Shown: positions 1-13,181, counted from the stretch's first letter. The stretch: DNA of 64,000 nt from Unio delphinus (GCA_029339505.1 JAQISU010000108.1:17448001-17512000); one strand, 5' to 3'. Numbers and translations are program-made. Notes: generated by a model not told the origin, from the letters alone.

Positions 1-1635
1 AACTACTACTTCTACTGATATAACTACTACTTCTACTGTTATAACTACTACTTCTACTGCTATAACTACTGCTTCTACTGTTATAACTACTACTTCTGCT
101 GCTACAACTACTACTTTTACTGATATAACTAAAACTTCAACTGCTATAACTACTACTTCTACTGTTATAACTACTACTTCTACTGCTATAACTACTATTT
201 CTACTGCTACAGCTACTTATTATACTGCTATAACTACTACTTTTACTGATATAACTACTACTTCTACTGATATAACTACTACTTCTACTGTTATAACTAC
301 TACTTCTACTGCTATAACTACTACTTCTACTGTTATAACCACTTCTACTGCTATAACTACTACTTTTACTGCTATAACTACTACTTCTACTGCTATAACT
401 ACTACTTCTACTGTTATAACCACTTCTACTGCTATAACTACTACTTTTACTGATATAACTACTACTTCAACTGCTATAACTACTACTTTTACTGATATAA
501 CTACTACTTCAACTGCTATAACTACTACTTTTACTGATATAACTACTACTTCAACTGCTATAACTACTACTTTTACTGCTATAACTACTACTTTTACTGT
601 TATAACTACTACTTATACTGCTATAACTACTATTTTTACTGCCACAACTACTACTTCTACTGTTATAACTACTACTTCTACTGCTATAACTACTATTTCT
701 ACTGCTACAACTACTTATTATACTGCTATAACTACTACTTTTACTGATATAACTGCTACTTCTACTGCTATAACTACTACTTCTACTGCTATAACTACTA
801 CTTTTACTGCTATAACTACTACTTCTACTGCTATAACTACTACTTTTACTGCTATAACTACTACTTCTACTGCTATAACTACTACTTCTACTGATATAAC
901 TACTACTTCTACAGTTATAACTACTACTTCTACTGTTATAACCACTACTTCTACTGCTATAACTACTACTTTTACTGTTATAACTACTACTTCTACTGCT
1001 ATAACTACTATTTCTACTGCTACAACTACTTATTATACTGCTATAACTACTTATTTTACTGCTATAACTACTACTTCTACTGCTATAACTACTACTTCTA
1101 CTGTTATAACTACTACTTTTACTGCTATAACTACTATTTCTACTGCTACAACTACTTATTATACTGCTATAACTACTACTTTTACTGATATAACTACTAC
1201 TTCTACTGTTATAACTACTACTTCTACTGCTATAACTACTATTTCTACTGCTACAACTACTTATTATACTGCTATAACTACTACTTCTACTGCTATGACT
1301 ACTACTTCTACTGCTATACCTACTACTTCTACTGTTATAACTACTACTTCTACTGCTATGACTACTACTTCTACTGCTATAACTACTACTTTTACTGTTA
1401 TAACTACTACTTCTACTGTTATAACTACTACTTTTACTGCTATGACTACTACTTCTACTGCTATAACTACTACTTCTACTGCTATAACTACTACTTCTAC
1501 TGTTATAACTACTACTTCTACTGCTATAACTACTACTTCTACTGCTATAACTACTACTTCTATTGCTATAGCTACTACTTTTACTGCTATGACTACTGAT
1601 TCTACTGCTATGACTACTAAATATACTGCTATAAC

Positions 1636-1802
1636 CAGTCCCGGATTACCCATTAGGCAGAGTAGGCAACTGTCTATGGGCACCGCGACTTTTATGGGCC
1701 CCATGAGGGGCCCCCAGGGACCCCCATGTGACAGTGACCGTGGGTCTGTGGCCCCAAAAGTTTGACTGCCTATGGGCCTCCACGGTGCTTAATCCGGCGC
1801 TG
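1636..1802. mobile_element. hAT-type MITE, copy 1
   Basis: This 167-bp GC-rich island interrupts the satellite. Its ends are imperfect inverted repeats: CAGTCCCGGATTA on the left, and the reverse complement of the right end reads CAGCGCCGGATTA. It is bracketed by the 8-bp direct repeat GCTATAAC (1628-1635 and 1803-1810), which fits a hAT-type insertion. That 8-mer is also part of the host satellite, so the duplication is suggestive rather than decisive. No coding capacity is visible. Confidence 0.7.
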
Positions 1803-2286
1803 GCTATAACTACTATTTTTACTGCTATAACTGCTACTTCTACTTCTGTAACTGCTACTTCTATAACTACTACTTCTACTGCTTTAACTACTACTTCTAC
1901 TGCTATAACTACTACTTCTACTAGTATAACTACTACTTCTACTGCTATAACTACTACTTCTACTGCTATTACTACTACTTTTACTGCTATACTACTACTT
2001 TTACTGCTATAACTACTACTTGTACTGCTATAACTACTACTTCTACTGTTATCACTACTCTTTCTACTGCTATGGCTACTATTTCTACTGCTATAACTGC
2101 TACTTCTACTGTTATAACTACTACTTCTACTGTTATAACTACTACTTCTACTTCTATAACTACTACTCGTACTGCTATAACTGCTCCTTCTACTGCTATA
2201 ACTACTACTTCTACTGCTATAACTACTACTTTTACTGCTATGACTACTGCTTCTACTGCTATGACTACTAAATATACTGCTATAAC

Positions 2287-2453
2287 GAGTCCCGGATTAC
2301 CCATTAGGCAGAGTAGGCAACTGCCTATGGGCACCGCGACTTTTATGGGCCCCATCAGGGGCCCTCAGGGACCCCCATGTGACAGTGACCGTGGGTCTGT
2401 GGCCCCAAAAGTTTGACTGCCTATGGGCCTCCACGGTGCTTAATCCGGCGCTG
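2287..2453. mobile_element. hAT-type MITE, copy 2 (duplicated with its flanks)
   Basis: This is a second 167-bp copy of the element at 1636, with only a few substitutions (the first base is G instead of C) and the same GCTATAAC flanks. The satellite on either side is also nearly the same as around copy 1. It therefore arose by segmental duplication of the array with the MITE inside (spacing 651 bp), not by a second insertion. Confidence 0.75.
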
Positions 2454-3604
2454 GCTATAACTACTATTTTTACTGCTATAACTGCTACTTCTACTTCTGT
2501 AACTACTACTTCTATAACTACTACTTTTACTGCTATAACTACTACTTCTACTGCTATAACTACTACTGCTACTGCTATGACTCCTACTTCTACTTCTATA
2601 ACTACTACTTCTACTGCTATAACTACTACTTTTACTGCTATAACCACTACTTCTACTTCTATAACTACTACTTCTACTGCTTTAACTACTACTTCTACTG
2701 CTATAACTACTACTTCTACTGTTATAACTACTACTACTACTGCTATAACTACTACTTCTACTGCTATAATTACTACTTCTACTGTTATAACTACTACTTC
2801 TACTGTTATAACTACTACTTCTACTGTTATAACTACTACTTCTACTGTTATAACTACTACTTCTACTGCTATGACTACTACTTCTACTGCTATAACTACT
2901 ACTTCTACTGCTATAACTACTACTTTTACTGCTATAACTACTACTTTTACTGCTATAACTACTACTTCTACTGCTATAACTACCACTTCTACTGTTATAA
3001 CTACTACTTCTACTGTTATAACTACTACTTCTACTTCTATAACTACTAGTTGTACTGCTATAACTACTATTTCTACTGCTATAACTACTACTTCTACTGT
3101 TATAACTACTACTTCTACTGCTATAACTACTACTTCTACTGTTATAACTACTACTTCTACTGTTATAACTACTACTTCTAGTGCTATGACTACTACTTCT
3201 ACTGCTATAACTACTATTTCTACTGCTATAACTACTACTTCTACTGCTACAACTACTTATTATACTGCTATAACTACTACTTTTACTGATATAACTACTT
3301 TTTCTACTGCTATGGCTACTACTTCTACTGCTATGACTACTACTTCTACTGCTATAACTACTACTTTTACTGCTATAACTACTACTTCTACTGCTATAAC
3401 TACTACTTCTACTGTTATGACTACTCCTTCTACTGCTATGACTACTAATTATACTGATATAACTACTACTTCTATAAATACTAGTTCTACTGCTATTGTT
3501 GAATAAACTTGTTATAATCGATATACATTCAGCTGAGTTGCACATGCGACAGTTATGCTGCAGCTGTTTTAATGCTTTTGCATCCTCTACTGGCACTTTT
3601 GTAA

Positions 3605-3843
3605 TTGCTACAACATCTACTACTACTACTACTACTATACAACTACTACTACTACTACTAACTCCACTTTTGTAATTACTACAACATCTACTACTACTAC
3701 TACTAGTACTACTACTACTACCGCCACTTTTGTAATTACTACAACATCTACTACTACTACTACTACTACTACTACCGCCACTTTTGTAATTGCTACAACA
3801 TCCACTACTACTACTACCGCCACTTTTGTAATTGCTACAACAT

Positions 3844-3883
<40 letters not shown>

Positions 3884-4119
3884 CACTACTACTACTACTA
3901 CCGCCACTTTTGTAATTACTACAACATCTACTACTACTACTATTACTACTACTACTACTATTACTACTACTACTACTACTACCGCCACTTTTGTAATTAC
4001 TACAACATCTACTACTACTACTATACTACTACCTCCACTTTTGTAATTACTACATCTACTACCACTACTACCTCCACTTTTATAATTGCTACAACATCTA
4101 CTACTACTACTACTACTAT

Positions 4120-4155
<36 letters not shown>

Positions 4156-4226
4156 CTCCACTTTTGTAATTACAACAATATCTACCACTACAACTACTAC
4201 CGTCACTTTTGTAATTACTACAACAT

Positions 4227-4277
<51 letters not shown>
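3605..4277. repeat. Composite minisatellite, (ACT)n plus a conserved ~30-bp block
   Basis: Blocks of (ACT)n of varying length alternate with a conserved segment containing CCACTTTTGTAATTACTAC followed by aacatct. About ten blocks are present. Poly-Val open frames on the minus strand are products of the triplet repeat. Confidence 0.9.
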
Positions 4278-4279
4278 AT

Positions 4280-6130
4280 ATTGCAATATCACCAATAGCT
4301 ATGCATTGAAATTTTATGTAATGTATACTGGATAACTCAGTCGATATTCCGCCCTGGCAAGCATCTTACATTGGTGTAGCCAGTGTAGCCATATTGAACA
4401 TGCAGACATCTATAATGGTGTAACCATCCAGCAAACATACACAAAATACAGCTGAGGCATAACATCTGTAAATTGTCTGTGTTTAAGATTCTCTTGGCCA
4501 AATACTACTATTATCTTAAATCAGCTCCTCTTATTTGTTGAAGTCGATACTCTTCGTCACTATTGCTTATTTCCCTCCCCGTACTTAACTTCCCGCTGTG
4601 AATGGTGTAAGTATATACATAAATAAATGCGTTCGAAAGCGCCGTGCATACAAATTTATTGGTAAATATAAAAATATACAAATAAAAGAATTACTCAAGC
4701 TCGATTTCCATTTTACTAATCTATTGTTATGAGAATTCCATTCAAGGACGGATCATAAGTGTTAAGCCAAATGACCAGTGAAACAATACGGTATCTTCTT
4801 GTTCCTGTTGAAATGCTTTTGAAAATGTATTTAAATGTTAGGTGGACGGACTACTGTGGTATCGCGGGTCTTAAAGGTAGCGATCAGCGAATAAGGAAAT
4901 AAAATCACCAACCTTCAAGATAGTATGGTACGTTTTTGGCGTTATTTGCTCTATATTAACGTGCATATAATTTCCAGTTTAAATAAGATGATTGTGGGAA
5001 ATGGTCGATCAACAGACGCCATATAGACTCCTGGTTATGCATGAGGCGTTAATCTGATATGGCGGCAATACGGAAATTATATTTTTACGATGGCATATCC
5101 ATGTCATAATGATAGTATCTCGATATATATATGCTGTACATTTGTTGTACATGCTATACAAATTGTAAATCAGCTTGAAAATTGAAGGCAACTTCAATGG
5201 CTCCTATTCTGTCTATCCAATCCTCCATCAACATATTCTCATCTGAGCGAATTAAACATTCCGTAGGCAAGCACTTGTCACGGAGGGTGGGGGCAAGGAC
5301 GTAATGTGGGCAGAGTGGGGGGACATTTGCGTTCTCTTTTGTGGGGTGTGGACACTGTTGATGGTTATAATATCAAAGACTTTGACTTGTCCATATATTC
5401 GCCCAAAGTATGAGATACGATAGGTAAAAGAAATATATACAAAACGTTCCCTACCTACTCTATAATTTAATCCAGAATAATGAGTACGCAAGTAAAAAGC
5501 GTTGGCCTTGAGACATAAGATGCAATTGAACTAAAACGTGTACAAATGCAATATTCCTTTCTTCCTTGATATTATTATGTTATTATAATACAATACATAC
5601 ATTATCACTTGACCTGAAACATAATAGAATATAAAGATTTCCGACGGAAACACCCAGTCTAATTGTGAACGCGACCATCAATAAATTCTTGCCTAGTAGA
5701 CAAGATGCTTACAATTGTGAACAAAAGTTAGAATTGTTTACATTCTTTTAAAACCAAATACAATTATGATACGTGCACGCCTCTGGGTAAGTGTAACAGC
5801 ATTCCACTAAAAGAAGTTCAGTTTGACCTATATTTAGTGCTTCTGTTACTTTATTTTAATTTTGCTTATAATTAATTATCTGGAGTGCTTTTAAATAACT
5901 TCGTTTGTTTCGGTTCATATAACCTCGTGTGTCTTGGTTAGCAGAGCACCGAATTTACAGGTACAGTTACAGGTACCTGATCACTTGTCAGCGACACTTC
6001 AAGTTAGCATAGTAAGGAAACCATGTGGTGGAAATGTGGAAACAAGAGAACATTCACTGTTTGAAAACCGATCCCGAGTTTAAACGTATCGTCAAAGTAC
6101 CTCAGGACATCCAATTGGATCACTAAGCCC
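4280..6130. other. No recognisable gene
   Basis: AT-rich single-copy-looking DNA. The open frames here are short, lack recognisable motifs and do not form a series. I see nothing I can name. Confidence 0.6.
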
Positions 6131-7300
6131 GTTAGGAAGTAGGTTTGGTGGAACTAATTAACACTACACAAATTAAAACATCACTGAAAAGCAAAACACT
6201 TTTGAGGTCGACGTCTGGACGCCCATGTTCAAGTGTACCTGGATAAAAACCCCGACTGTAGATGAATTTAAGAAACGACAAGTATCCCCAACTACTCCAC
6301 GGTACATCTATACGGTGAAAATTCCGGCAGCCTATTATTTTACCTGCCAACACTTATTTGACACATATTCAATGCACTGTTTGGTCAAGCGTACCATAAA
6401 GTATCTCGTCGCCAACTGATGAAATTTCCGAATAATAAAACGTTGGTCATTCAATTTTGTCCCAAATTGTTTGAGATTTTGGGTGGGAATGTCAAGACGA
6501 TTAAGCCAGGTGAGTACGCATCGTTAATCACCAACACCTTAGATTTTGCGAAGTAGTTTAGATTCCCTGTAGAACTAAACCAAGGACTCAATTTGATTTT
6601 TGTGTGGAGTATAAAGTGGTTGGACAAACCTCAGTACTGTTACTGCGTGTCATTCTTTTCAGAGTGGATTTTGGCACGGCCAATGACCAGGAAGGTGGAA
6701 ACACCCATCTTGTTTTCTGCAAATTTGTACATTCTCATTTACCCGTCTGTACTTCTTATTGTGGCACTGCCAATATTTCTATAGAAAGCAGATCTGGGGC
6801 ACAATATTCCATTCAACAAATGTTAAGCAACAGTGAAACTCTAATTGTGAAAACGATTCTCTAACGATTCGTAAATCATCTATTTTGTATACCGAAGAGT
6901 CTCCCGACAGAGAGAACATGGTTTAGGATATATGTTGAAATATTCCATTCGTTTGGTGGCCCCCGTGGTGAAACAGATGGTGACACGCATTGAAAGATAC
7001 CGCGTTGACGCTATGCAAAGAATTCTCCAAAATGTCATCATCAACTAACAAAATCCCAAACAACAAACAAGTTCTCTTGAGAGCTGCCAAAAAATGTCTT
7101 GCTTCAAATGGGCAAATACATTTTGGGCCTACGAGAAACTTCTCTAAATACCCTAGACGCTATCGAATCAGGCATTCCTGGTTTTCTGACGCCACTACAA
7201 GAACAAGCAGAAAGAGGACTTCATACCTTCAGAGCTAGAAAGAACAAGAAAACAAGAACCACCCGGCACTTGGATGTTTTTGATTATTAAATCACAAAGA
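6131..7300 (+). other. Decayed coding-like stretch, unrecognised
   Basis: Several short plus-strand open frames (6225-6419, 6604-6864, 6990-7238, 7099-7290) follow each other in different frames, and the last ends in a Lys/Arg-rich tail. The pattern looks like an old broken coding sequence. I could not assign it. It could be the first ORF of the LINE that starts about 100 bp downstream, or the remnant of a virus-like element. No catalytic motif is visible. Confidence 0.25.
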
Positions 7301-8460
7301 GAGAAATGTAACCCTCGCGTTTCGATCGATACTCATACACATTGGGCAACGTTCGTTTGATATATTCATGAAACTGGTAAACCACATGCTATTCCCCTCT
7401 TTACTATGACCAATCTGTGGCGATTTCAATGCACATAGCTAAAGATGGGGTGGAAATCACCAGAATCAAAGAAGCCTAATGATTGAAGAATGAGTCTATA
7501 ACAACAACCTAGTCATACAAAAATGATGGGACCAAAACCAGAATTTTCACAGATGATGGATCTTTTTCAGCACTTTATCTAACAATCAGCACCACCAAAT
7601 ATTATATGACTAATTGGGAAGTGAATAGATAATCCGCATTAAGTAGCGACCACTTCCCGATACATATCACGACACATCTAACGAACCCAGTCGCCACGTC
7701 TTCAAAAATACCCAAATGAAGAATAGACAAAGCTGACAGGTATACATTTAATACCATACTTTCTGGCATACCTATAGACAACTTATAAGATGATGATATT
7801 GACAGATACGACAACGATATATTTGAAGCAATAAATGCAGTTGCGACACAAAGCATCCCCAAAACTGGAACAAAGAACAAATCATATACAAAGCAACCCT
7901 TTCCATGATTGAACGATGACTGCAAAAATATAAGCAAGGAGATAAAGAAAGCTCTCGATAAATTTCGCCATACAGCCGTAAAGGACAGTCAATCGACTAT
8001 ATGGATTACAATACCAAGGAAAAACAAACGAAACTATAATCAAAAGAGCAAAGGAAACATCTTGGAAACAATATTGCTCTACCCTTAAGATTAAGTAATG
8101 CAATTCCAAACATGTCTGAAACAAACTAAAAGCCACGAGAGGAAAGGTACTAACAACATATAAAGAAAATCAAGGGTGTCAACCAACAAAGAAAAAGCTG
8201 AACAGATAGCCAATTTTTTTGCCCGTATGAGCAAAACTGAAAACCATTTCGCTCAGTTCCACGCACATCCAGCAATAGTAGAGAGTAAGTATCCTCATCT
8301 TTTCACTGACCTTGACCCCAAGATATCTCCTTTGAATTATTATTTCTACCATGGACGAATGGAAAACCGCTCCCAGGAATAAAATTCCACCTCTCCAGGA
8401 GAAGACAATTTAGAATATGAGATCTGCAAAAATGTTCCACACAATATGGAAGAAATCCTG

Positions 8461-8725
8461 CTATACATGATAAATACATCATTGAAAACAGGACAAATAA
8501 CCCCAAAATATGGAAACAGGCTATATACATTTTTAAAACAGGACAAATAACACCAAAAATAGAAACAAACTATATACATTGCATTGAAAACGGGAAAAAT
8601 AACCCAAAAAATGGAAATAGGCTATATACATCATTGAAAACAGGACCAAAACAAAAACAAAAAGGGAAACAGGCTATATACATCATTTAATACAAGACAA
8701 ATACCACAAAACTAGACAATCATCT
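8461..8725 (+). repeat. Five-copy ~50-bp tandem expansion inside the LINE remnant
   Basis: A unit beginning ctatatacat, then a cattgaaaacagg-type core, recurs at 8461, 8521, 8570, 8622 and 8673 (steps of 60, 49, 52 and 51 bp). In the LINE frame the first copy reads as the INTSLKTGQ stretch normally found once before the RT palm. Confidence 0.75.
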
Positions 8726-9064
8726 TACACACTGATCTCACTCACCGACAATATATGTAAGATGATGGAGACAATGATTAACAAAGGTTTAAATATCATC
8801 TCTAAATTAAAAAATTTTCTCAAAAAACTAAAGTGGCTTTTGCAACAAAGATCGACTGTGGACCAACTACTCGGGCTTGAATCATGCATTATACAAGCAT
8901 TTACCACTAAAGAAAAATGCGATCCACGTCTCAACGTTCTTTCTAGACCTTGACAAAGTTCTCGACCAGGTTTGGACCGATGATCTCATCGCAAAATTGA
9001 ACCACGTGCATACATGAATCAAACACTTTCTAAAGGAAAACACATTCGGACTAGAAAGGGGGAG

Positions 9065-9266
9065 CAGAGGCGTAGCTAGAGTGTTTGGCGCCCAGGGACA
9101 ATATTCATTCCCCCCCCCCCCCACCTCAACTCTGAAACCCATTAATTTCATCAATAAAATCACCATTACGCGTTACAACCTATTTCAAAGCCCATTTTGG
9201 CGCCCCCACTAGTATGGCGCCCGGGGACATATGTACCTCCTGCCCTCCCCCCTAGCTACGCCTCTG
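9065..9266. mobile_element. hAT-type MITE (CAGAGGCGTAGC ends), copy 1
   Basis: The 202-bp element has terminal inverted repeats CAGAGGCGTAGCTAG and CTAGCTACGCCTCTG. The flanking 8-mers (AGGGGGAG and TAGGGGAG) are an imperfect target duplication. The interior has the cggggaca/cccaggg motifs and a C-run. It belongs to the same family as the element at 16561 and sits inside the RT domain of an older LINE. Confidence 0.85.
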
Positions 9267-9479
9267 TAGGGGAGCCATATTTAGAGGAATACTTATTAGA
9301 AAATAGTACACCCCTACCCTCCACCCCAACGAAGTGTATTAAGCCTAACATTATTCAATATCATGATCAATGGGTTAGAACGCGTTGTTGACCTCAGTAA
9401 AATAGATTTATCGCAATGTGCCGACGACAGTGACATGGAAAGCGGGCAAGCCATTCAGTCAACAAAATACTGTTTCGCC

Positions 9480-9780
9480 CTTATCGATATGACTGGGTGG
9501 GGAAGAGTGGATGGTGATGGTATACGGTTTATCGCCCAAATAGGGGAGCATACCAGCCTGTATGTGGGCCGACACTGCGCCTGCACCTATTACCCACTAC
9601 AACACTATAAGTGGAGCGGGGATATATGTTAAGCAATGAAATAGGGCGGCAGGTAGAAAAGGTGGTTTGTAGCCAAACTTCCCAATTTCTCCCAATACAA
9701 ATATTAACGATCTCTTCCTACTCTTTTCTACAACTTATGATATTGTGGATCGCTTTAAAATAAGCAATCCAAATTGGCCG
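9480..9780. other. No recognisable gene
   Basis: The sequence after the LINE YADD-like motif contains no further RT motif that I can follow. An open frame (9363-9632) continues through it but loses resemblance to RT. Confidence 0.5.
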
Positions 9781-10050
9781 ATAAACATAGTTATTACAAG
9801 GTGGCTTAAATCTCAGCCATCAGTACCCGTTGCACAATGCGGACACAATTTGACTAATAACTTGCTATGTATATTGTAAGACACCAAATTAGTTATATAA
9901 TGTGGCTAAAAGCCAAAAGCCATCAGGCCCCATGCACACTGTGACAATCAAAATTAGCTATCTAAGAATTAAGACCACTAAAGTTAGATTTATAAGGTGG
10001 CTAAAACCCATCCATCAGGCCCCTCACACAAGGCGGAAAGAGTTTCTAAT
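9780..10050 (+). repeat. Degenerate ~90-bp repeat, three units
   Basis: Three units share the pattern ...aaggtggct-aaa-cc-atcaggccc-cacaaggcgga... and begin near 9795, 9897 and 9985. Two more lie at 12216-12380, so this is a dispersed family. Class unknown. Confidence 0.5.
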
Positions 10051-10129
10051 TAAGTAAGATTCCCTAAATATTATTTGACTTAAAAAAAAAACTCCACCCA
10101 AATTAGATTAGCTGGCTATGGTGACCATT

Positions 10130-10512
10130 ACCGGAAAGTGCTAGAGTAAAGAAGAGAAGAAGAAGAAAGATAAGAAAGCAAAGAAAGATAGGATCCTGGG
10201 TCACCTCATGCTTTGTGTGAGGTAAAGCCTGAGGTGAGGACGCCTCCACAACCATAACCAGCATCACAGCAACGCCGGCCACAGCCACAACAACCAGTAC
10301 AGCCTCCACATAAGGCACAGAGGCAAGTTCATCCCCAAAGTGTGACACAGAAGACAGCGGAGGTGTGGGATAATGAAGCCAATCAGCCTCCCTCTGTGCT
10401 CCCAACCATACCCATCAATTGGGAGCAGGATTGGTGCAGGCGATGCTTGTGTAGGATTAGACCTGGGATGTTCCAGCAATAAAAGTTGCATCTGGAGTTC
10501 GAAAAAAAAAAG
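10130..10512 (+). other. GC-richer segment ending in AATAAA and a poly-A run (retroposed transcript?)
   Basis: The composition is clearly different from its surroundings. It ends with aataaaa at about 10480 and a run of A at 10502-10511, as expected for a retroposed mRNA. Open frames on the minus strand (10103-10405, 10264-10491) have no recognisable domain. The source gene is unknown. Confidence 0.35.
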
Positions 10513-10609
10513 TCTTTCTCAGGGCTAACGATATCTCTAGAAAAGACACACTATTCAAGTTTTCAGTTGGTGTGAATGTGGGGTATTGTGACTATAAACA
10601 CTCACTTTT

Positions 10610-11200
10610 CTCCTGAACTGTATTTGTGTGCGTTCGCGTACGTTTATGTGTATGTGTGTTTGTTCGGGTACGCGTACGTTGTGTGGATTGTACATTTGGG
10701 GTTTGTTGTTCTCCTTCCTGTGTGTGGAAAGTATATTTGGGATTTTGTTCCCCTCTTCCTGTGTGGATAGTAGTGCGTGTTTTTGTACGCGTTAGCGTAC
10801 ATTTGTGTGGACGGTATATATCGTAGTTTTTCCTCATCTCATTTGTGGTTAGTAGATTTGTACTTTGCCTTTTGTTACTTACTGTGTGTGGATAGTAGAT
10901 AATGTTTTTTGTTATCTTCTCGTGTGTGAAAAGTAGATACTGTGTTTGGTTTCTTTTGCTATTTCCCATGTGTAGATAGTAAATTTGCGGTTTGTTTTAT
11001 TTTGTCTCCTTCCCTAGTGTGGATAGTAGATAATTGGTTTGTTTTCATGCTCTTTCCCGTGTGGGTAGCAGATAATATGGTATCTTTTTGCTCCTTCCCG
11101 TGTGTGTATATTATATAATGGGTATGTTTTTTTCTCTTCCCTTTTGTGGATAGTAGATATCATGTGAATTGAGGGTAAGGGATATTTTCCTTCCCGTCCG
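10610..11200 (+). repeat. GT-rich minisatellite, ~50-60-bp unit
   Basis: About ten degenerate units share tgtgtggatagtagata, then a T/G-rich stretch and ctccttccc. Spacing drifts between about 50 and 60 bp. The open frames across it are by-products of the repeat. Confidence 0.8.
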
Positions 11201-11220
11201 TGCTTGAAGTATAAATCCAC

Positions 11221-12210
11221 TTTCTATGGGTACCCTTCCCCATAAACTTACCCGGTAACGCAAAGCTTATCAAATGGCCAAATACAACTTATTAAACACT
11301 CAAACAGAGCGAATACACTACAGTGCCCAAGAATTGTATGGCCAAATAACAAATAAAAAAAATGGCAAAGTCAACTACAGTTGGAAAACACCATAAAAGG
11401 TTGACACTTGTACCTTTTACAAAAAAGGCCACTAGAATATACCGAACACCACAAATCCTCGCAGCCACCGATGTTAAAATTATTAATAGAATTAAAACAA
11501 ACAAAAACACTCTTAAACGGTAGCTTTAAAACAATACCTTCATAAAGAATCCTCTACTGACACATTCGCACACTGTATTGCACCTGAAATTTTGGAACAC
11601 GTGTTTAACACCTGCCATAAATATCACCAGCAATGTGTTATTCTTCAAACCGAACAAAGGAAACATGGCTCACTTACAACAAACACCAAATTCTAGATAG
11701 GAAATACAATACACATTTAAACATCAAATATATGAACATCAATAACTATCTAAAATTAATTGTTAAATATCAACACATAAAAATAATAATGCTACCACGC
11801 CAAACGAAATCAGTAATATAGCCATGGCAGTAAAACAAAAACAAATAAAAAAGACTGCCAGCTAACAAAGCGGGCCAAAAACTACATTTAAAATATAAAA
11901 CCAAAAAAAAGAATTAATAACATTAATAACATGTTCAAGCAGTAGATAAAACTGCCAGCTCAAAAGTAGACCCTAGGTTAACCATACACACTATTAATGC
12001 AGAAACACAAAATTACAGGAACTCAACTTATAAAATCACAGCTACACCTATTACTATATATTATCATGCCCTTCCACCCTACCACACAACTAATCAATAA
12101 ACTGCAGTAAGCAATGCCCAAAGGAACCCACAACAACGCACTCGGATGTAAGCAACAACCCAATAGGTAAAAACACCCTAATGAACAAACTTAGGCCCTA
12201 CCTACACTAA
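11221..12210. other. No recognisable gene
   Basis: Very AT-rich (A-rich on the plus strand) without usable open frames or repeat structure that I can define. Confidence 0.55.
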
Positions 12211-12215
12211 GGTTA

Positions 12216-12380
12216 TAAGGTGACATGTCCAATCATCAGCCCCCCCCCCCTTCCCCACACAAGGCGGAACTAAAGAGCGAACAGCATCAAAAGGCCCCAA
12301 GTTACAATTTAACAATATAAGGTAACCTAAGCCCAGTCATCAGCCCCTCCACCTCCCCCCCCCCCACAAGGCTGAACTAA
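12216..12380 (+). repeat. Two further units of the ~90-bp repeat, with C-runs
   Basis: Units near 12216 and 12315 share gttataaggt-aca, a catcagcccc block with a long C-run, and cacaaggcggaactaa with the units at 9780-10050. Confidence 0.6.
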
Positions 12381-12918
12381 CAAAAACATCCAACACGAAT
12401 ACAGGCCCAACTTAATAATACGCTTCATTAAGTAACAAAGTGGCACAACGTATGTTTCTTTTCGAAATTAATTGTTAGTACTAAAGTTCACACCAGTTGC
12501 ATATACTGCCGTCTCAAGCGACCCAAGTCAGCTTCCAATACAACAACAACAGAGCAACCAAACAACCCAGAGTAAAAACAAGAAGCAGATGGAAAACAAC
12601 GAAAGCAACAACACGAGGAAAGAAAGAGACCATTAAGACCTCCACCACCCCTCCCTTTTTTGGTTGGTAGCACGGCTGTAAAATAGGAAACATAATAGCA
12701 GAAACCAGGGTGAACCCCTCACAGCTGGAACTGTTGTTCTGACCTCCTTCACTACGGCTCCCGTTGCACCAACTAATCCTCCCCCTTTTAGCACACAAGT
12801 CTTCCTTTGCCTCGAAGACCAATTTCGATCAAATCTCTAACCACTCAAATCTACCTTAAGCCTTTAGACACCACCATCAAAATTGACACCACCCAATAAC
12901 ACAAATCAGGACACCAAC
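12381..12918. other. No recognisable gene
   Basis: Open frames on the minus strand (12488-12673, 12514-12822) are short and Ser/Phe-rich. I see no domain. Confidence 0.45.
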
Positions 12919-13122
12919 CGAATCAGGGAAACTTAATCCTGACTGAATCAGGGAAACTTAATCCTTACTGAATCAGGGAAACTTAATCCTGACTGAATCA
13001 GGGAAACTTAATCCTGACTGAATCAGGGAAACTTAATCCTGACTGAATCAGGGAAACTTAATCCTTACTGAATCAGGGAAACTTAATCCTGACTGAATCA
13101 GAGAAACTTAATCTTTACTGAT
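12919..13122 (+). repeat. 25-bp tandem repeat, eight copies
   Basis: The unit is gaatcagggaaacttaatcc followed by tgact (or ttact). Each unit contains the inverted pair TCAGG...CCTGA around a 10-nt loop, so a transcript or single strand could form a row of small hairpins. Confidence 0.95.
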
Positions 13123-13177
13123 GGTTATCTTTTATGCAATTAACAAGTACAACTCTGTACAATAAATTAAAATTCCC

Positions 13178-13181
<4 letters not shown>

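Larger units (their letters stand above)
1..3505. repeat. 21-bp satellite array (ACT/TCT/GCT-rich)
   Basis: The stretch is built from a degenerate 21-bp unit close to actactacttctactgctata, with variants at the last codon-like triplets (gctata, gttata, gatata) and in the tct/ttt position. Because 21 is a multiple of three, long open frames such as the Thr/Ser-rich and Val/Ile-rich ones appear on both strands; they have no other coding character. Two MITE copies are embedded in it. Confidence 0.95.
7400..9480 (+). pseudogene. Jockey/I-type LINE remnant (endonuclease and reverse transcriptase)
   Basis: Translating the three plus frames in turn gives pieces of a non-LTR retrotransposon ORF2. 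Near 7415 there is an endonuclease GDFNAHS motif; near 7640 an SSDHFPIH motif; near 8176 the charged linker between the endonuclease and RT domains. Near 8762-8900 comes the segment before RT motif A, with an RSTVDQL motif. Near 8940 an FLDLDK-type motif A lies in another frame. Near 9340 there is SVLSLTLFNIMIN and near 9415 a CADD where YADD is expected. Stops and frameshifts break it throughout, so it is not functional. A MITE at 9065 splits the RT domain and a local repeat expansion lies at 8461-8725. Confidence 0.75.

Noticed and set aside
2379..3506. A 375-aa Thr/Ser-rich open frame and other long frames in the 21-bp satellite
   Set aside because: A repeat unit divisible by three yields long frames on both strands; no signal peptide, domain or conserved start supports a protein.
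3635..4206. Poly-Val open frames on the minus strand
   Set aside because: Direct translation of (ACT)n repeats.
12919..13122. CRISPR-like array
   Set aside because: Repeats are directly adjacent without unique spacers, in eukaryotic DNA, so this is a simple tandem repeat.
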